Shown here: one piece after another, positions 43,484 to 55,503 of the stretch | How positions within the stretch are numbered: the stretch's first letter is position 1 | Layout: the number at the start of each line of letters is the position of its first letter | From: JADJNY01 sp046349615 | Lineage (GTDB): Bacteria > Planctomycetota > UBA1135 > GCA-002686595 | Length of the DNA: 64,000 nucleotides | Direction of reading: 5' to 3' | NCBI GenBank assembly: GCA_046349615.1 | Contig: JAXMBZ010000006.1 | Location: 62,001 to 126,000, forward strand | Translations under genes and position numbers: made by a program | Notes under the pieces: generated by a model | The model's database searches: none | What the model was told of the DNA's origin: nothing | What the model saw: only the letters and a program-made list of their open reading frames with translations

Positions 43484-43496
43484 GCCGCGGCGTGCG

Positions 43497-44735
43497 CTAC
43501 TGAGGACCGCCCGCCTTCGCGAGCGCGCGCACTTGATCGGCGACGTCGCGGTAGTCGGGCCAGAACTGCGCGATCTGGCGCAGGAGCTCGAGCTTCTTCG
43601 CCGCGTCGCCCTCGCCCACCGCCTGCGTGTAGAGCCGTTCGGCGCGCTGCACGTAGTCCTCGAGCGTCTCCTTGCGGGTCAGCGCGTCCTTGTAGTACGC
43701 CGCGATCTTGAGCAGCGCGGCGTAGCGCTCGATCGCGTCCTGGAACTTGCCGTCGCGTTCGAGTGTGAGCGCGTCCTTGTAGAGCGAGTCGTAGCGCGCT
43801 TCCTGGACGCGGTTCTTGAGCCCTTCGAAGCGATCCTTCTGCTTCTGGGTGAGCCGCGCGCCCTCGTCCACGAGCTCGAGCGCCTTGTCGAGCCGCCCGC
43901 GCACGATCGACATCTCCGCGTCGCGGTAGATCTGGGCGACGTGCGATTCGACGTCGCAGCTCTCCTTGCCGACGCGCGCCTTCGCGTTGTCGGGGTCGAG
44001 CGAGAGCGCGAGGCGGTACTCGTTGCGCGCCGCGTCGAACTTGTTCTCGGACTCGAGCGTCTCCGCGACGGTCACGCGCGCGGCGGCGAGGTCGATCGAG
44101 ACCTGTTGCTGGCGCGCGTCGAGCTGCGGGGTCTGCGTGTACTTCTCGCTCTTGCCGTACTCGCTCTTGGCCTGCTCGAGCCAACCCGTGTGGAACGAGC
44201 GCAGGCCGTCCTCGTAGTACGCCTTGCCGAGCCCTTCGCGGTAGTTCACGGCGAGCGTCGCGTCCGCCATGCCCGACAGCGCGCCGCGGTTGCCCGGGTC
44301 GAACTTGAGCGCGCTCTCGTAGTGGCCGATCGCCTCTTCGAGCTTGTCGCTCGCGTGGGCTTCCAAGCCGAGCGCGAGGTAGTGGTCGGCGAGCTTGTGC
44401 CGCGTCTTCTCGATCCACGTCGCGGCCTCGGAACGGTCGGGCGCGAGCTCGTGCGCGTCGTGGAACACTTGAAGCGCCTCCACGTCCTGGTCCGCGAAGG
44501 TGAGGCGCCGCCCCTTCTCGAGCATCCACGCGAGCGTCGCGTCGCGGTGCACGCGCTCCGCCGCGGCGTCGCCCGGCTTCTCCTCCGCGAGCTTCGCGGC
44601 GCGCGCGACGGCCTCCTCGTAGCGGCCGTGGACGATCAACCACTCGACCCGGCTCGAGTCCGACTCGCGCGTCGAGGCGCAGGCGGCGAGGGTGAAGAAG
44701 AGCGCGAGGGCGGAGGGACGGGGTTCGATGCGCAT
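43497..44735 (-). CDS. TPR-repeat lipoprotein
   Basis: 412 aa. The lipoprotein signal ends in FTLAACAST. Helical repeats include DKLEEAIGHYESALKFDPGNRGAL, NKFDAARNEYRLALSLDPDNAKAR and GKFQDAIERYAALLKIAA, clearly TPR. Probably an envelope scaffold. It lies 142 bases downstream of LptG on the same strand and converges with the GT9 gene (13 bases). Confidence 0.82.
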   Translation of the reverse strand: MRIEPRPSALALFFTLAACASTRESDSSRVEWLIVHGRYEEAVARAAKLAEEKPGDAAAERVHRDATLAWMLEKGRRLTFADQDVEALQVFHDAHELAPDRSEAATWIEKTRHKLADHYLALGLEAHASDKLEEAIGHYESALKFDPGNRGALSGMADATLAVNYREGLGKAYYEDGLRSFHTGWLEQAKSEYGKSEKYTQTPQLDARQQQVSIDLAAARVTVAETLESENKFDAARNEYRLALSLDPDNAKARVGKESCDVESHVAQIYRDAEMSIVRGRLDKALELVDEGARLTQKQKDRFEGLKNRVQEARYDSLYKDALTLERDGKFQDAIERYAALLKIAAYYKDALTRKETLEDYVQRAERLYTQAVGEGDAAKKLELLRQIAQFWPDYRDVADQVRALAKAGGPQ

Positions 44736-44841
44736 GGGGTTCCGGTCGGCGTTCGCGAGACCCGCGGCCGGTCCGGGCGCGGGGGTGGGGCCCTCCGACG
44801 ACGGTCGGGCGGACTCCTTCCCGTCCCTATCGTAGAGATCG

Positions 44842-44864
44842 GCCTCCCCCTTGATAAAGGAGGC
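44842..44864. other. Small hairpin between LptG and the TPR lipoprotein gene
   Basis: GCCTCC (44842-44847) and GGAGGC (44859-44864) pair, and CCTT-GATA-AAGG can form an alternative inner stem. It sits in the 142-base spacer on the LptG downstream side. There is no T run, so it could be an attenuator-like or processing hairpin, or chance. Confidence 0.3.
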
Positions 44865-44877
44865 TCCCTCCTCCGCT

Positions 44878-45996
44878 TCAGGTCCGCATCGAGTCGTACA
44901 GGACGAGCCCGAGGCTCCCGAAGAACAGGACCGGCAGCCAGGCGGCGTACCGCGGGTCCATCGAGCTCTGCAGCCCCAGGTTGCGGAACACGAAGTCGAC
45001 CGCGAAGTAGAAGACGCAGAGCAGGCACCCGGCGGCGAGGCCCTCCGCGCCCTTCCCGCGTTCGTGGCGGAGCAGGATCGGGAGCCCGACGAGCAGCAGC
45101 ACGAGGTTCGCGAGCGGGAACGTCAGGCTGTACTGGAACATCGTCTGGTAGACGGCACGGTCGGGGTCGCGGCGCATCAGCTCGCGGACCTCGGAGAAGG
45201 AGAGCTCGAGCGGGTTCTCGCGCGCGCGGTAGTAGGAGAGCGCGAGCGCCGGGGTGAAGTCGAAGCCCTCGAGCATCTGGAGCGGGCGCTCGACGCGCGT
45301 CTGGTCGGGGCGGACCTCGCGGTAGACGCCGCCCTCGAGCCACCAGCCGGTCCGCCCGTTCCGCTCGACCCACACGGCGCGCGCGGCCTCGATGCTCTGC
45401 CCGGTCGACGGCACGATCGCGTCGATGCCGCGCGCCTCCGCGACCGGCGGATCGCCGACGGACGGACGGAACTGCGTCAGGTGGACGAAGCTCCCGTTCA
45501 GGTCGCGCAACCAGAGGTGCGGGTAGACGCGGTCGAGCTTCTTGTTCTCGAGCACGAAGCGCACGGCGTCGCGCTTGTTCGCGAGGTCGAACGCGAGCGC
45601 CTCGCGCAGCCCGAACATCCCCGCCGCGACGCCCGCGGACATCAGGAAGATCGGCGCGAGCAGGCGGTGCGCGGACACGCCCGCGGCGAGCGCGGCGATC
45701 GTCTCGTGGTGTTTCAGGAGCCGGCTGACCGTGAAGAGCCCCGCGACGAGCGTGATGAACGGCGCCACCTGCAGGAACACGAACGGCACCTGGAGCAGGT
45801 AGTAGCGCGCGATCAGGAGCGTCGGCGCGCGCGTCCCATCCGCCCACGCGTCGAGGTAGTCGTCGAGGTTCGACGCCATGTCCAGGATGAGGAACAGGCC
45901 GACGACGAGCAGGAACGCCGTCGCGTACGACGACAGGAACAGCGACCCGACGTAGCGATCGATCCGCCCGCCCCAGTTCAGCCAGCGCCCCCTCAT
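44878..45996 (-). CDS. LPS export permease, LptF/LptG family (second gene)
   Basis: 372 aa. Membrane helices at both ends enclose a periplasmic beta-jellyroll (about residues 130-270). Family features: IDRYVGSLFLSSYATAFLLV, ITLVAGLFTVSRLLKHHETIAALAAGVS and the terminal helices LTFPLANLVLLLVGLPILLR. With the upstream paralogue it should form the LptB2FG transporter that lifts LPS out of the inner membrane. Its ATG overlaps the upstream stop (ATGA, 45993-45996). Which of the pair is LptF or LptG is not certain. Confidence 0.88.
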   Translation of the reverse strand: MRGRWLNWGGRIDRYVGSLFLSSYATAFLLVVGLFLILDMASNLDDYLDAWADGTRAPTLLIARYYLLQVPFVFLQVAPFITLVAGLFTVSRLLKHHETIAALAAGVSAHRLLAPIFLMSAGVAAGMFGLREALAFDLANKRDAVRFVLENKKLDRVYPHLWLRDLNGSFVHLTQFRPSVGDPPVAEARGIDAIVPSTGQSIEAARAVWVERNGRTGWWLEGGVYREVRPDQTRVERPLQMLEGFDFTPALALSYYRARENPLELSFSEVRELMRRDPDRAVYQTMFQYSLTFPLANLVLLLVGLPILLRHERGKGAEGLAAGCLLCVFYFAVDFVFRNLGLQSSMDPRYAAWLPVLFFGSLGLVLYDSMRT

Positions 45997-47057
45997 TGGC
46001 GGAACGCCTTCCGGAGCAGCACGAGCCCCGCGATCGTCCCCGCGATCACGACGCACCAGGCGCCGAGCGCGGGCGGGATGACGTGGCTCGTCGAGAGCTC
46101 CTTCGAGAGCCGCATCGAGAGCAGGTAGTACGCGAGCGCGTACCCGACGGCCGCCGAGAGCGCGCCGAGCTGCGTCCCCTTCCGCAGGAGCAGGCCGGTC
46201 GGCGCGCCGAGCAGGAGGAACAGGAGGTACGTCGACGAGAGCGCGCGGCGGTTGTGGACCTCGTACACGTACGCGGCGCGCTTCTCGTTCGGCGTCTTCG
46301 GGTCGACGGCGAGCTCCTGGAGCTCCTTCGACGTGCGGTGGCGCGTCGCGGCGTACGAGCCCTCCTTCTCCGTCAGGATCTGGTCGAGCGCGATGCGGAA
46401 CGTCGGGTTCTGGTTCCGCGCGTCGGAGGGCCCGACGAGGATGCGCGCGTTCGTGAGGTGCACGTAGACCTCGGTGTCGGTGATCTGGAAGCGCACGCGC
46501 TCGGCGAGGATCGTGCGCGCCTTCTCCTTGCCGTGCTCGGGCACGTAGAGGACGGCGTTCAAGAAGTCCTCGCCCTCGCGCCACGCCGAAGACAGGAAGA
46601 ACGAGCCGAGCTTGAGCTCCGTCTCGCCGGGCTTGAGCTCCTTCACCTGCTCGCGGAGCGCGCGGAACTTGTAGCCCTCCTGCGCGCGACGGATCGCGGG
46701 CATCGCGTCCTCGAGCATCCAGTCCGTCGCGCCCGCGCAGGCGAGCGCGAGGAGGAGCGAGGGCAGGAGCATGCGCAGCGGGTTCCAACCGGCCATGCGG
46801 ATCGCCGTCCACTCGTTGTCCGCCGCGAGCCGGCCGTACGTCGACACGACCGCGAGCAGGAACGAGAGCGGGAGCACGTAGGGCACGAGTCCGGCGATCA
46901 GGAGCGGCAGGAAGCGCAGCACGCCGACCGTGTTCACGCCCTGGAGCTTCGCGACCGCCGCGACGGCGATCACCGGCAGCGCGATCACGAACATGCCCGC
47001 GACCGCGAACAGGAACGCGGCCGTGACCTCGCGCAGGACGTACCCGAAGAGCTTCAT
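45993..47057 (-). CDS. LPS export permease, LptF/LptG family (first gene)
   Basis: 354 aa from MKLFGYVLREVTAAFLFAV, the standard family opening. The coupling-helix region VVSTYGRLAADNEWTAIRMAGWNPLRMLLPSL matches the site that contacts the LptB ATPase. A periplasmic domain (about 120-250) precedes three final helices. It is followed directly by its paralogue, and divergent from the Kdo-kinase-like gene across 257 bases. Confidence 0.9.
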   Translation of the reverse strand: MKLFGYVLREVTAAFLFAVAGMFVIALPVIAVAAVAKLQGVNTVGVLRFLPLLIAGLVPYVLPLSFLLAVVSTYGRLAADNEWTAIRMAGWNPLRMLLPSLLLALACAGATDWMLEDAMPAIRRAQEGYKFRALREQVKELKPGETELKLGSFFLSSAWREGEDFLNAVLYVPEHGKEKARTILAERVRFQITDTEVYVHLTNARILVGPSDARNQNPTFRIALDQILTEKEGSYAATRHRTSKELQELAVDPKTPNEKRAAYVYEVHNRRALSSTYLLFLLLGAPTGLLLRKGTQLGALSAAVGYALAYYLLSMRLSKELSTSHVIPPALGAWCVVIAGTIAGLVLLRKAFRQ

Positions 47058-47314
47058 CGCGGGCTCGAGCCCCCTACCGTGCCGGATCGCGGCCTCGATC
47101 TCCAGAGCGCGCAGCGAAGTTGGCGCGCGGTGGAGCGCTCGCTCTCGCGGTCGGGCCGCTCGCCCGAGAACGTCGTTCGCCGACGGACGACCTCCGCCGG
47201 AGCAGCGCATCGCCGAACGACGGCGATCGCGGAACGACGGCGCACGCACGGCCGATCCTGCGGCGCGCGTGGACCCGGGCTCCGGTCGGGCCCGCGCCCC
47301 GCTACGATGCGCGG
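47058..47314. promoter_or_regulatory. Divergent spacer in the envelope block
   Basis: 257 bases between lptF (-) and the Kdo-kinase-like gene (+). It must hold promoters for both directions. A 9-bp inverted repeat CGTCGTTCG (47171-47179) and CGAACGACG (47214-47222) is present, and GAACGACGG recurs at 47232-47240. No sigma-factor consensus was recognised. Confidence 0.4.
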
Positions 47315-48868
47315 GTGAGCGACCTCGAGATCGTGCTGCTGAAGGAGACACCGCGACGGAGCGTGCGCCTCGAGCTCGAGGGCGGCGTCCCGCTCCGCGT
47401 CGTGAAGCGCGTCCCCGCGGAGGGCCTGCTCGGCCTGCGCGCGCGCCGGCTCGCGAGGCGCGAGTTCGAGGTGCAGAAGCGCCTCCACGCCGCCGGGCTC
47501 GCGGTCCCCGAGGCGCTCGCGTTCACCACGCTGCGCGGCGCGGTCGAGCTCGTGCAGCGTTGGGTGCCGGGCGCGGTCGAGCTCGCGGAGCTCCTGCACG
47601 GTGCGCGCACGTCCCGCGCGACGCCGGAACGGCTCGCGCGCGCGCTCGGGACGCTGCTCGGCCGCGCGCACGGGCTCGGGCTCGACCATCCCGACCTGCA
47701 CGAGAAGAACGTGCTCGTCGACGCGGACGGCGCGCCGTGGCTGATCGACTTCCACGGCGCGCGGCTCGCGCGCGGCGGGGACGCGGAACGCGCGCGGCGC
47801 GACCTCGTCGTGCTCGCGGCCGCGACGCGCGAGCGCGTCTCCGTGCGGCTGCGCCAGCGCGCGCTCGTCGCGTGGGCGCGCGCGGCCGACGAGCGTTCGC
47901 GCGGCGTGATGGAACTCGGCGCGCTCGCCGCGGAGCTCGAACACGCGGCGCGCGGTCGTCGGCGCTCCGTGCTCGCGCGCGCGACGAAGCGTTGGGAACG
48001 CCCGTCGAGCTCCGCGCGCGCGTTCGAGCTCGCGCGCGGCGGACGCGGCATGACGCGCGCCGAGCTCGACGACCGCGCGGTCGAGGAACTCCTCGCGCGC
48101 GCGTGGGACGGCCCGCGCTTCGAGTGGTCGGGCGAGCTCGCCGACCTCGGCCGCCGCGCCGCCGTGCACGCGCTCGCGCGGTTGGAGCCCGCGCGCGTCG
48201 CCGCGGCGTTCGTCGCGTGCGCGCGCCTCGCCGACCACGCGATCACCGCGGCGCGGCCCGTGCTCCACCTGCGCGCGCCCGAGTGCGGCGCGCTCGTCGC
48301 GCTCCCGCTCGGCACGCGGCCGATCCCGTCCGTGCTCTCCGAGTTCCGCCTCGGCGGCGCGAAACCCGCCGACGCGTGCCGCGCGGAGCGGCGCCGCGTC
48401 GCGGAAGCGCTCGGAGCGCTCTTCGGCGCGCTCGAGGACCGCGGGCTCGCGCTCGAGCTGCGCGGCGGAGCGCTGCACGCGGCGCGCACGGGTCCCGCGT
48501 GGGCGCTGCCGCCGTTCGCGCTCGCGGAGCGCCCGCTCGACGGGAGCGGGACGCCGTGGCGCGCGGGCCTCGCGCACCTCCCCGCGGCGGACGGCGAGGA
48601 GCGCGCGGCGTTCGCGCGCGCGTGGCTCGCGGAACAGCGCGGCGGCGCGGCGGCCTCGCGCGCGCTCGCGGAACGCCTCGCTTCGGACCTCGGACTCGCG
48701 CCCGACGCGCTGCGCGTCCAACTCGCCTTCGACACGGGCGCCGCGGCGAACGCACGCGACGCGGGGACGCCGCGGGATCGAGAAGCAGGGACGGTCGAGC
48801 TCGCGAACGACGATCGCGCGTCGCGCGAAGCACCGCGGTCGAGCGATTCGGAGGCGCCGCGTGGCTGA
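47315..48868 (+). CDS. LPS (Kdo/WaaP-type) kinase-like protein with extra C-terminal region
   Basis: 517 aa from GTG 47315. Residues 10-190 form a protein-kinase-like fold: VVKRVP around a possible ATP Lys, catalytic loop HPDLHEKNVLVD (His125, Asp127, Asn132) and metal Asp145 in WLIDFHGARL, as in KdkA/WaaP/RfaP lipopolysaccharide kinases. About 280 further residues (from about 230) are partly similar in spacing to the first half (LGGAKPADACRAERRRVAEA, LGALFGALEDRGLALELRGG) and may be a second, degenerate kinase-like domain (inference). It overlaps the LpxL-like gene by 8 bases. Confidence 0.72.
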   Translation: MSDLEIVLLKETPRRSVRLELEGGVPLRVVKRVPAEGLLGLRARRLARREFEVQKRLHAAGLAVPEALAFTTLRGAVELVQRWVPGAVELAELLHGARTSRATPERLARALGTLLGRAHGLGLDHPDLHEKNVLVDADGAPWLIDFHGARLARGGDAERARRDLVVLAAATRERVSVRLRQRALVAWARAADERSRGVMELGALAAELEHAARGRRRSVLARATKRWERPSSSARAFELARGGRGMTRAELDDRAVEELLARAWDGPRFEWSGELADLGRRAAVHALARLEPARVAAAFVACARLADHAITAARPVLHLRAPECGALVALPLGTRPIPSVLSEFRLGGAKPADACRAERRRVAEALGALFGALEDRGLALELRGGALHAARTGPAWALPPFALAERPLDGSGTPWRAGLAHLPAADGEERAAFARAWLAEQRGGAAASRALAERLASDLGLAPDALRVQLAFDTGAAANARDAGTPRDREAGTVELANDDRASREAPRSSDSEAPRG

Positions 48869-49955
48869 GAAGCTGCGGCGGCGCGTGCGCGCGAAGCTGC
48901 TCTCGGGCGTCGCGCGCGCCGCGGGCGTGCTGCCGCCGCGCTGCGTCGAGTTCGCGCTCGCGAGCGCGAGCCCGCTCGTCGCGTTCACGCGCGCCGAGCG
49001 CACGACGCGCGAGAACCTCGCGCACGCCGAGCTCGTCCCCGGCCGCGCGCTCGAGGACGCCGAACGCGACCGCATCGCGCGCGGCGTGCGACGACACGGC
49101 GCGCGGCTCGTCGCGAATTGGCTGCGCCTCGCGCGGCGCGGCGCGCCCGACGACGCGCGGAGCGCGTGGATCGACGCCGAGGTCGCGCTCGACGCCTCGA
49201 TCGAGCACTTGGAGCGCGCGCGGCGCGACGGGCGCGGGATCCTGATCGTCACGGCGCACCTCGGCGACTGGGAGCTCCTCTGCGCGCGGCTCCACCGCCT
49301 CGGTCTGCGCGGCGCGGTCGTCGGCTTCGAGCGCCCGAACGACTCGACGTCGCGCTGGCTCGAACGGATGCGCGCGGGCTACGGCGTGACGACGCTGCCG
49401 CAGCACACGAGCGCGCGCGAGCTCCTGCGCATCCTGCGCGGCGGCGGCACGCTCGGCCTGCTCTGCGACCTCGAGGTGCGCCGACTCGACGGCGCGTTCC
49501 TCCCCTTCCTCGGCGTGCCCGCGCTGACGATGACCGCGCCCGCGGCGCTCGCGCGCGCGGCGGACCTGCCGCTGCTTCCCGCGCGCTGCACGTGGGACGG
49601 CGCGCGCTGGAACCTCGCGTTCGAAGCGCCGCTCGCGCTCGACCCCGCGCTCGACAAAGAGGCGGCGCAGCTCGACCTGCTCGCGCGGATGAACGCGACC
49701 TACGAGCGCTGGATCCGCGCGACGCCCGAGCAATGGGCCTGGCACCAACGCCGGTGGCGGACGCGCCCCGGCGAGGTCGACGCGCTCCCGCTCGTCGAGC
49801 AGCGCCGCCGCGAACGCGAACGCCGCCTCGCGCAGGGCAAGGAGGTCGCGCCCAAGCCCGAAGCGAGCGCGCCGGACCTCCCGCGCACGGCGAGCGACGT
49901 TGGAGCGCGGTCCGAACGAGACGAGCGCGCTGCGCGCCGGGACGACTCCACTTGA
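48861..49955 (+). CDS. Lipid A biosynthesis acyltransferase (LpxL/HtrB-like)
   Basis: 364 aa from GTG 48861 with a GGAGG site 6 bases upstream. The acyltransferase catalytic motif is His133-x4-Glu138 in TAHLGDWELL. GLLCDLEVRRLDGAFLPFLGVPA is the conserved block where typical enzymes have DQ..P..G.FFG, and EQWAWHQRRWRTRP is the family end motif. The C-terminal 60 residues are charged and variable. Transfers a secondary acyl chain to a lipid A precursor. Translationally coupled to the Kdo-kinase-like gene. Confidence 0.87.
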   Translation: MAEKLRRRVRAKLLSGVARAAGVLPPRCVEFALASASPLVAFTRAERTTRENLAHAELVPGRALEDAERDRIARGVRRHGARLVANWLRLARRGAPDDARSAWIDAEVALDASIEHLERARRDGRGILIVTAHLGDWELLCARLHRLGLRGAVVGFERPNDSTSRWLERMRAGYGVTTLPQHTSARELLRILRGGGTLGLLCDLEVRRLDGAFLPFLGVPALTMTAPAALARAADLPLLPARCTWDGARWNLAFEAPLALDPALDKEAAQLDLLARMNATYERWIRATPEQWAWHQRRWRTRPGEVDALPLVEQRRRERERRLAQGKEVAPKPEASAPDLPRTASDVGARSERDERAARRDDST

Positions 49956-50004
49956 TCGGGCGGGCTCGAGCCGCTCTCCTCGCGCGCGCCCCGAGGGGCT
50001 CCGC

Positions 50005-50697
50005 GTGCGCATCCTCCGTTCGAAGCTCGTTCGTCGCGTGATCCTCGTCGTCCTCTCGCCCGCGGCCGCAGTCCTCGTCGGCGTCGCCCTCGCGAACGTG
50101 GTCGTGCTCCGCAGCGGCGGAGCGCGCGTGAAGAGCTCGATCGACGCGCTCGCGCCCGCGCCGGTCGCGATCGTGCTCGGCGCCGCGGTCAAGCCCGACG
50201 GGACGCCGTCGCACGCGCTCGAGGACCGGCTCGCGCAGGCGGTCGAGCTCTATCGCGCGGGCAAGGTGGAGAAGCTCCTCCTCTCGGGCGACCACGGCAC
50301 GGAGCACTACGACGAGACGAACGCGATGCGGCGGTTCGCGCTCGAGCGCGGCGTCGCGCCGGAGGACCTCTTCTGCGACCACGCGGGCTTCTCGACGTGG
50401 GACACGTTCGTCCGCGCGCGCGTCGTGTTCGGCGTCACGCGGGCGATCGTCGTCACGCAGCGCTTCCACCTCGCGCGCGCGCTCTACAGCGCCGAGGCGA
50501 ACGGCATCGAGGCCGAGGGCGCGCCGTGCGACGCGCGCACGTACGCGAAGAGCGCGTGGTTCGAGCTGCGCGAGTGCGGCAGCCGCGCGAAGGCGTGGCT
50601 CCAGGCGCACGGCGTCGCGTCGGGCGCGCGCGTGCTCGGCGCGCCGATCGCGATCGACGGCGACGGCCGGACGAGCTGGGATCGGGAGCGGGGTTGA
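50005..50697 (+). CDS. SanA/YdcF (DUF218) envelope protein
   Basis: 230 aa from GTG 50005 (open frame from TTG 49900). One N-terminal membrane helix (VILVVLSPAAAVLVGVALANVVVL). DUF218 signatures: APVAIVLGAAVKPDGTPSHALEDRL, KLLLSGDHGTEHYDE, STWDTFVRARVVF and VTQRFHLARALYSA. SanA-type proteins affect envelope permeability and vancomycin resistance in E. coli (family knowledge). It is probably in the same unit as the LpxL-like gene. Confidence 0.85.
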   Translation: MRILRSKLVRRVILVVLSPAAAVLVGVALANVVVLRSGGARVKSSIDALAPAPVAIVLGAAVKPDGTPSHALEDRLAQAVELYRAGKVEKLLLSGDHGTEHYDETNAMRRFALERGVAPEDLFCDHAGFSTWDTFVRARVVFGVTRAIVVTQRFHLARALYSAEANGIEAEGAPCDARTYAKSAWFELRECGSRAKAWLQAHGVASGARVLGAPIAIDGDGRTSWDRERG

Positions 50698-50731
50698 GCG
50701 GCCCGCGGCGGCTCGCCCCGAGGCATCCGCG

Positions 50732-50783
50732 ACTTCAGGAAGCTCGAACGCGCCCCTGAACTCGCACGATCTTTTCCTGAAGT
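50732..50783. other. Spaced inverted repeat upstream of the sulfatase-like gene
   Basis: ACTTCAGGAA (50732-50741) and TTCCTGAAGT (50774-50783) are perfect inverted copies 32 bases apart, in the 127-base gap before the sulfatase-like start at 50825. TTTT precedes the right arm. It could be a transcription-factor site or a terminator for the SanA gene. Confidence 0.4.
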
Positions 50784-50824
50784 TGCGGTTGCCGTGAGCG
50801 CACCCCGGATAGGGTCTCGTCACC

Positions 50825-52252
50825 ATGGCTTCAGGTCCGGTCCATCGCCGCCGTTGGGGCGTCCCCGCGCTCCTCCTCCTGCTGCTGCTCGCCGCCCTCC
50901 CCTGGACCCTGCGGACCGTCCGCGCCGCGGGGCGGCCCCCGAACGTGATCCTGATCACGCTCGACACGCTGCGCGCCGACCGCCTGGGCTCGTACGGCTG
51001 CCCGCGGCCGACCACCCCGAACCTCGATCGGTTCGCGGAGCGCGCGACGCGCTTCACGCACGCCTACACGCCGCAGGGCTTCACGCTGACCGCGCACCTC
51101 TCGCTCTCGACGTCGCTCTACCCGAGCGTGCACCAGGTCGACGAGAAGCACGCGCTCCCGCGCAAGGTGAAGCTCCTCTCGGAGCGCCTCCATGCCGCCG
51201 GGTACCGCACGCTCGGCGTCGTCGACGACGTGCCGTGGATGGCGCCGCAGTACGGGTTCGCCCGCGGCTTCGACGCCTACGAGCAGGTGCACGGCGACGC
51301 CGCCGCGAAGACCCGCCTCGTCGAGGAGCTCCTGCGCGAGCCGACCGACGCGCCCGTCTACCTGAAGCTGCACTTCTTCGACGTCCACTCCGACGCCGGC
51401 GACACGCCGTACGAAGCCCGCCGCGACGACACCGAGCTCTTCACGAGCTGGTACCAGGGCCCCTACCGCGGCTGCAGCGAGACGGGGAAGTGCGGCACGC
51501 AGCACCTGATCGAGATCCAGACGACGGGCCGCCTCCCCGACGCGGACGTGCGACGCTTGATCACGGACGAGTACGACGCAGGCGTCCGCACGCTCGACCG
51601 CCAGCTCGGCGACCTGCTCGGGTTCCTCGAGCGCACGGGCCGCTTCGACGACTCGATCATCGTGATCACCGCGGACCACGGCGAGCTCCTCTTCGAGCAC
51701 GACACGGTGCTCCACGGACACCTGTGGGACGAGAGCCTGCACATCCCGCTCCTCGTGCACCTGCCGGGACAAGCGCACGGCGCCGTCCGCGACGACCTCG
51801 TCTCGCTCGTCGACGTCGCGCCGACGCTGCTCGACCTGCTCGCGCTCGCGCCGATGGAGCTGAGCCAGGGGACGAGCTTCGCGGGCGCTCTGCGCGGCGA
51901 AGCTCCCGCGGAACGCCCCGTCGTCGAGCTCAGCGCGAACACGCTCGTGTTCGGCGTGCGCGACACGCGGTGGAAGCTCTTCGGGCAGAACGAATACCAC
52001 CTGTACGACCTCGCGGCCGATCCGCGCGAGGCGACGAATCTGTGGCGACAGGATCGGATCGAAGGTCCCGCGCGCGTCCTGCGCGAGGCGTTGCGCACGC
52101 AGCGCCTCGCGGCCGCCGACCTGCGGCGCGTGGTCGGTGCGCCGCTCCCGCTCGGGACGCTCGACGACGACCAGCGCGCGCGGCTCGACGGGCTCGGCTA
52201 CACGAGCGGCGAGGACGCGCCCGAGCCGGACGACGACGGGCTCGAGCGCTAG
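50825..52252 (+). CDS. Sulfatase-superfamily enzyme lacking the formylglycine Cys/Ser
   Basis: 475 aa, with an N-terminal helix (ALLLLLLLAALPWTL) that anchors or exports it. Alkaline phosphatase/sulfatase fold motifs: ILITLDTLRADRLGSYG, IVITADHGELLFEH and HGHLWDESLHIPLLVHLP. In true sulfatases a C/S-x-P-x-R motif gives formylglycine. The aligned stretch reads FTLTAHLSLSTSLYPS (residues 86-101), with Thr87 at that position and His91 for Arg. It may therefore be a phosphatase, phosphotransferase or unmodified hydrolase. The substrate is unknown. The gene stands alone between SanA and PPDK. Confidence 0.83.
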   Translation: MASGPVHRRRWGVPALLLLLLLAALPWTLRTVRAAGRPPNVILITLDTLRADRLGSYGCPRPTTPNLDRFAERATRFTHAYTPQGFTLTAHLSLSTSLYPSVHQVDEKHALPRKVKLLSERLHAAGYRTLGVVDDVPWMAPQYGFARGFDAYEQVHGDAAAKTRLVEELLREPTDAPVYLKLHFFDVHSDAGDTPYEARRDDTELFTSWYQGPYRGCSETGKCGTQHLIEIQTTGRLPDADVRRLITDEYDAGVRTLDRQLGDLLGFLERTGRFDDSIIVITADHGELLFEHDTVLHGHLWDESLHIPLLVHLPGQAHGAVRDDLVSLVDVAPTLLDLLALAPMELSQGTSFAGALRGEAPAERPVVELSANTLVFGVRDTRWKLFGQNEYHLYDLAADPREATNLWRQDRIEGPARVLREALRTQRLAAADLRRVVGAPLPLGTLDDDQRARLDGLGYTSGEDAPEPDDDGLER

Positions 52253-52408
52253 CTCGCACCCCCGCGCCGGCACGGACCGCATTCCACGCAGGGGCCTTGC
52301 GCACCTGTGCGGAGTGCTCGCCTCCGCCACGTGGCGATGCAATGGGGTCGTGATCTGCGCCGATCGCGCAGGCCCGCACCGTCCGCCCCGCGGACACGAG
52401 CATCGACC

Positions 52409-55177
<2,769 letters not shown>

Positions 55178-55222
55178 GAGCCAGCGCGTCGTGCGCAAGC
55201 ACGGCGCGAGCGACGGTCCGTC

Positions 55223-55260
55223 CCGCGCGGCGCGTCTCCGGACGCGCCGCGCGGTCGTTT
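55223..55260 (+). terminator. Strong terminator after pyruvate phosphate dikinase
   Basis: A perfect 14-bp stem (55223-55236 with 55241-55254), TCCG loop, followed by TCGTTT, 46 bases after the ppdK stop. Confidence 0.75.
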
Positions 55261-55375
55261 CGGTTCGAGGGAGCGCTTCGCCCAGCGCGCCGTTTCTCCC
55301 CCAGGATTGAGTCGGGGAGAAGCCCAAGCTCGAGTGCACCGCTGCACAGCCTCCGGGGACGAGCGCCAGCATCTC

Positions 55376-55401
55376 CTCAGCGCGGGCGACGCCCGCAACC
55401 C
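55376..55401. repeat. REP-like palindromic element, copy 1
   Basis: A 26-base element whose core GCGGGC-GAC-GCCCGC is a 6-bp hairpin. Copy 2 is at 55626-55651 and differs at one position (CAACCC versus CAGCCC). Confidence 0.6.
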
Positions 55402-55503
55402 AAGGTGAGTGGGGACTGGTGTCGGTCGGGGCGCAATTGCCAGGTGGGACGATCAAGGGCAAAGGGGCGCAACGGAACACACGCGTGTGCTCCGCATCAC
55501 GGA

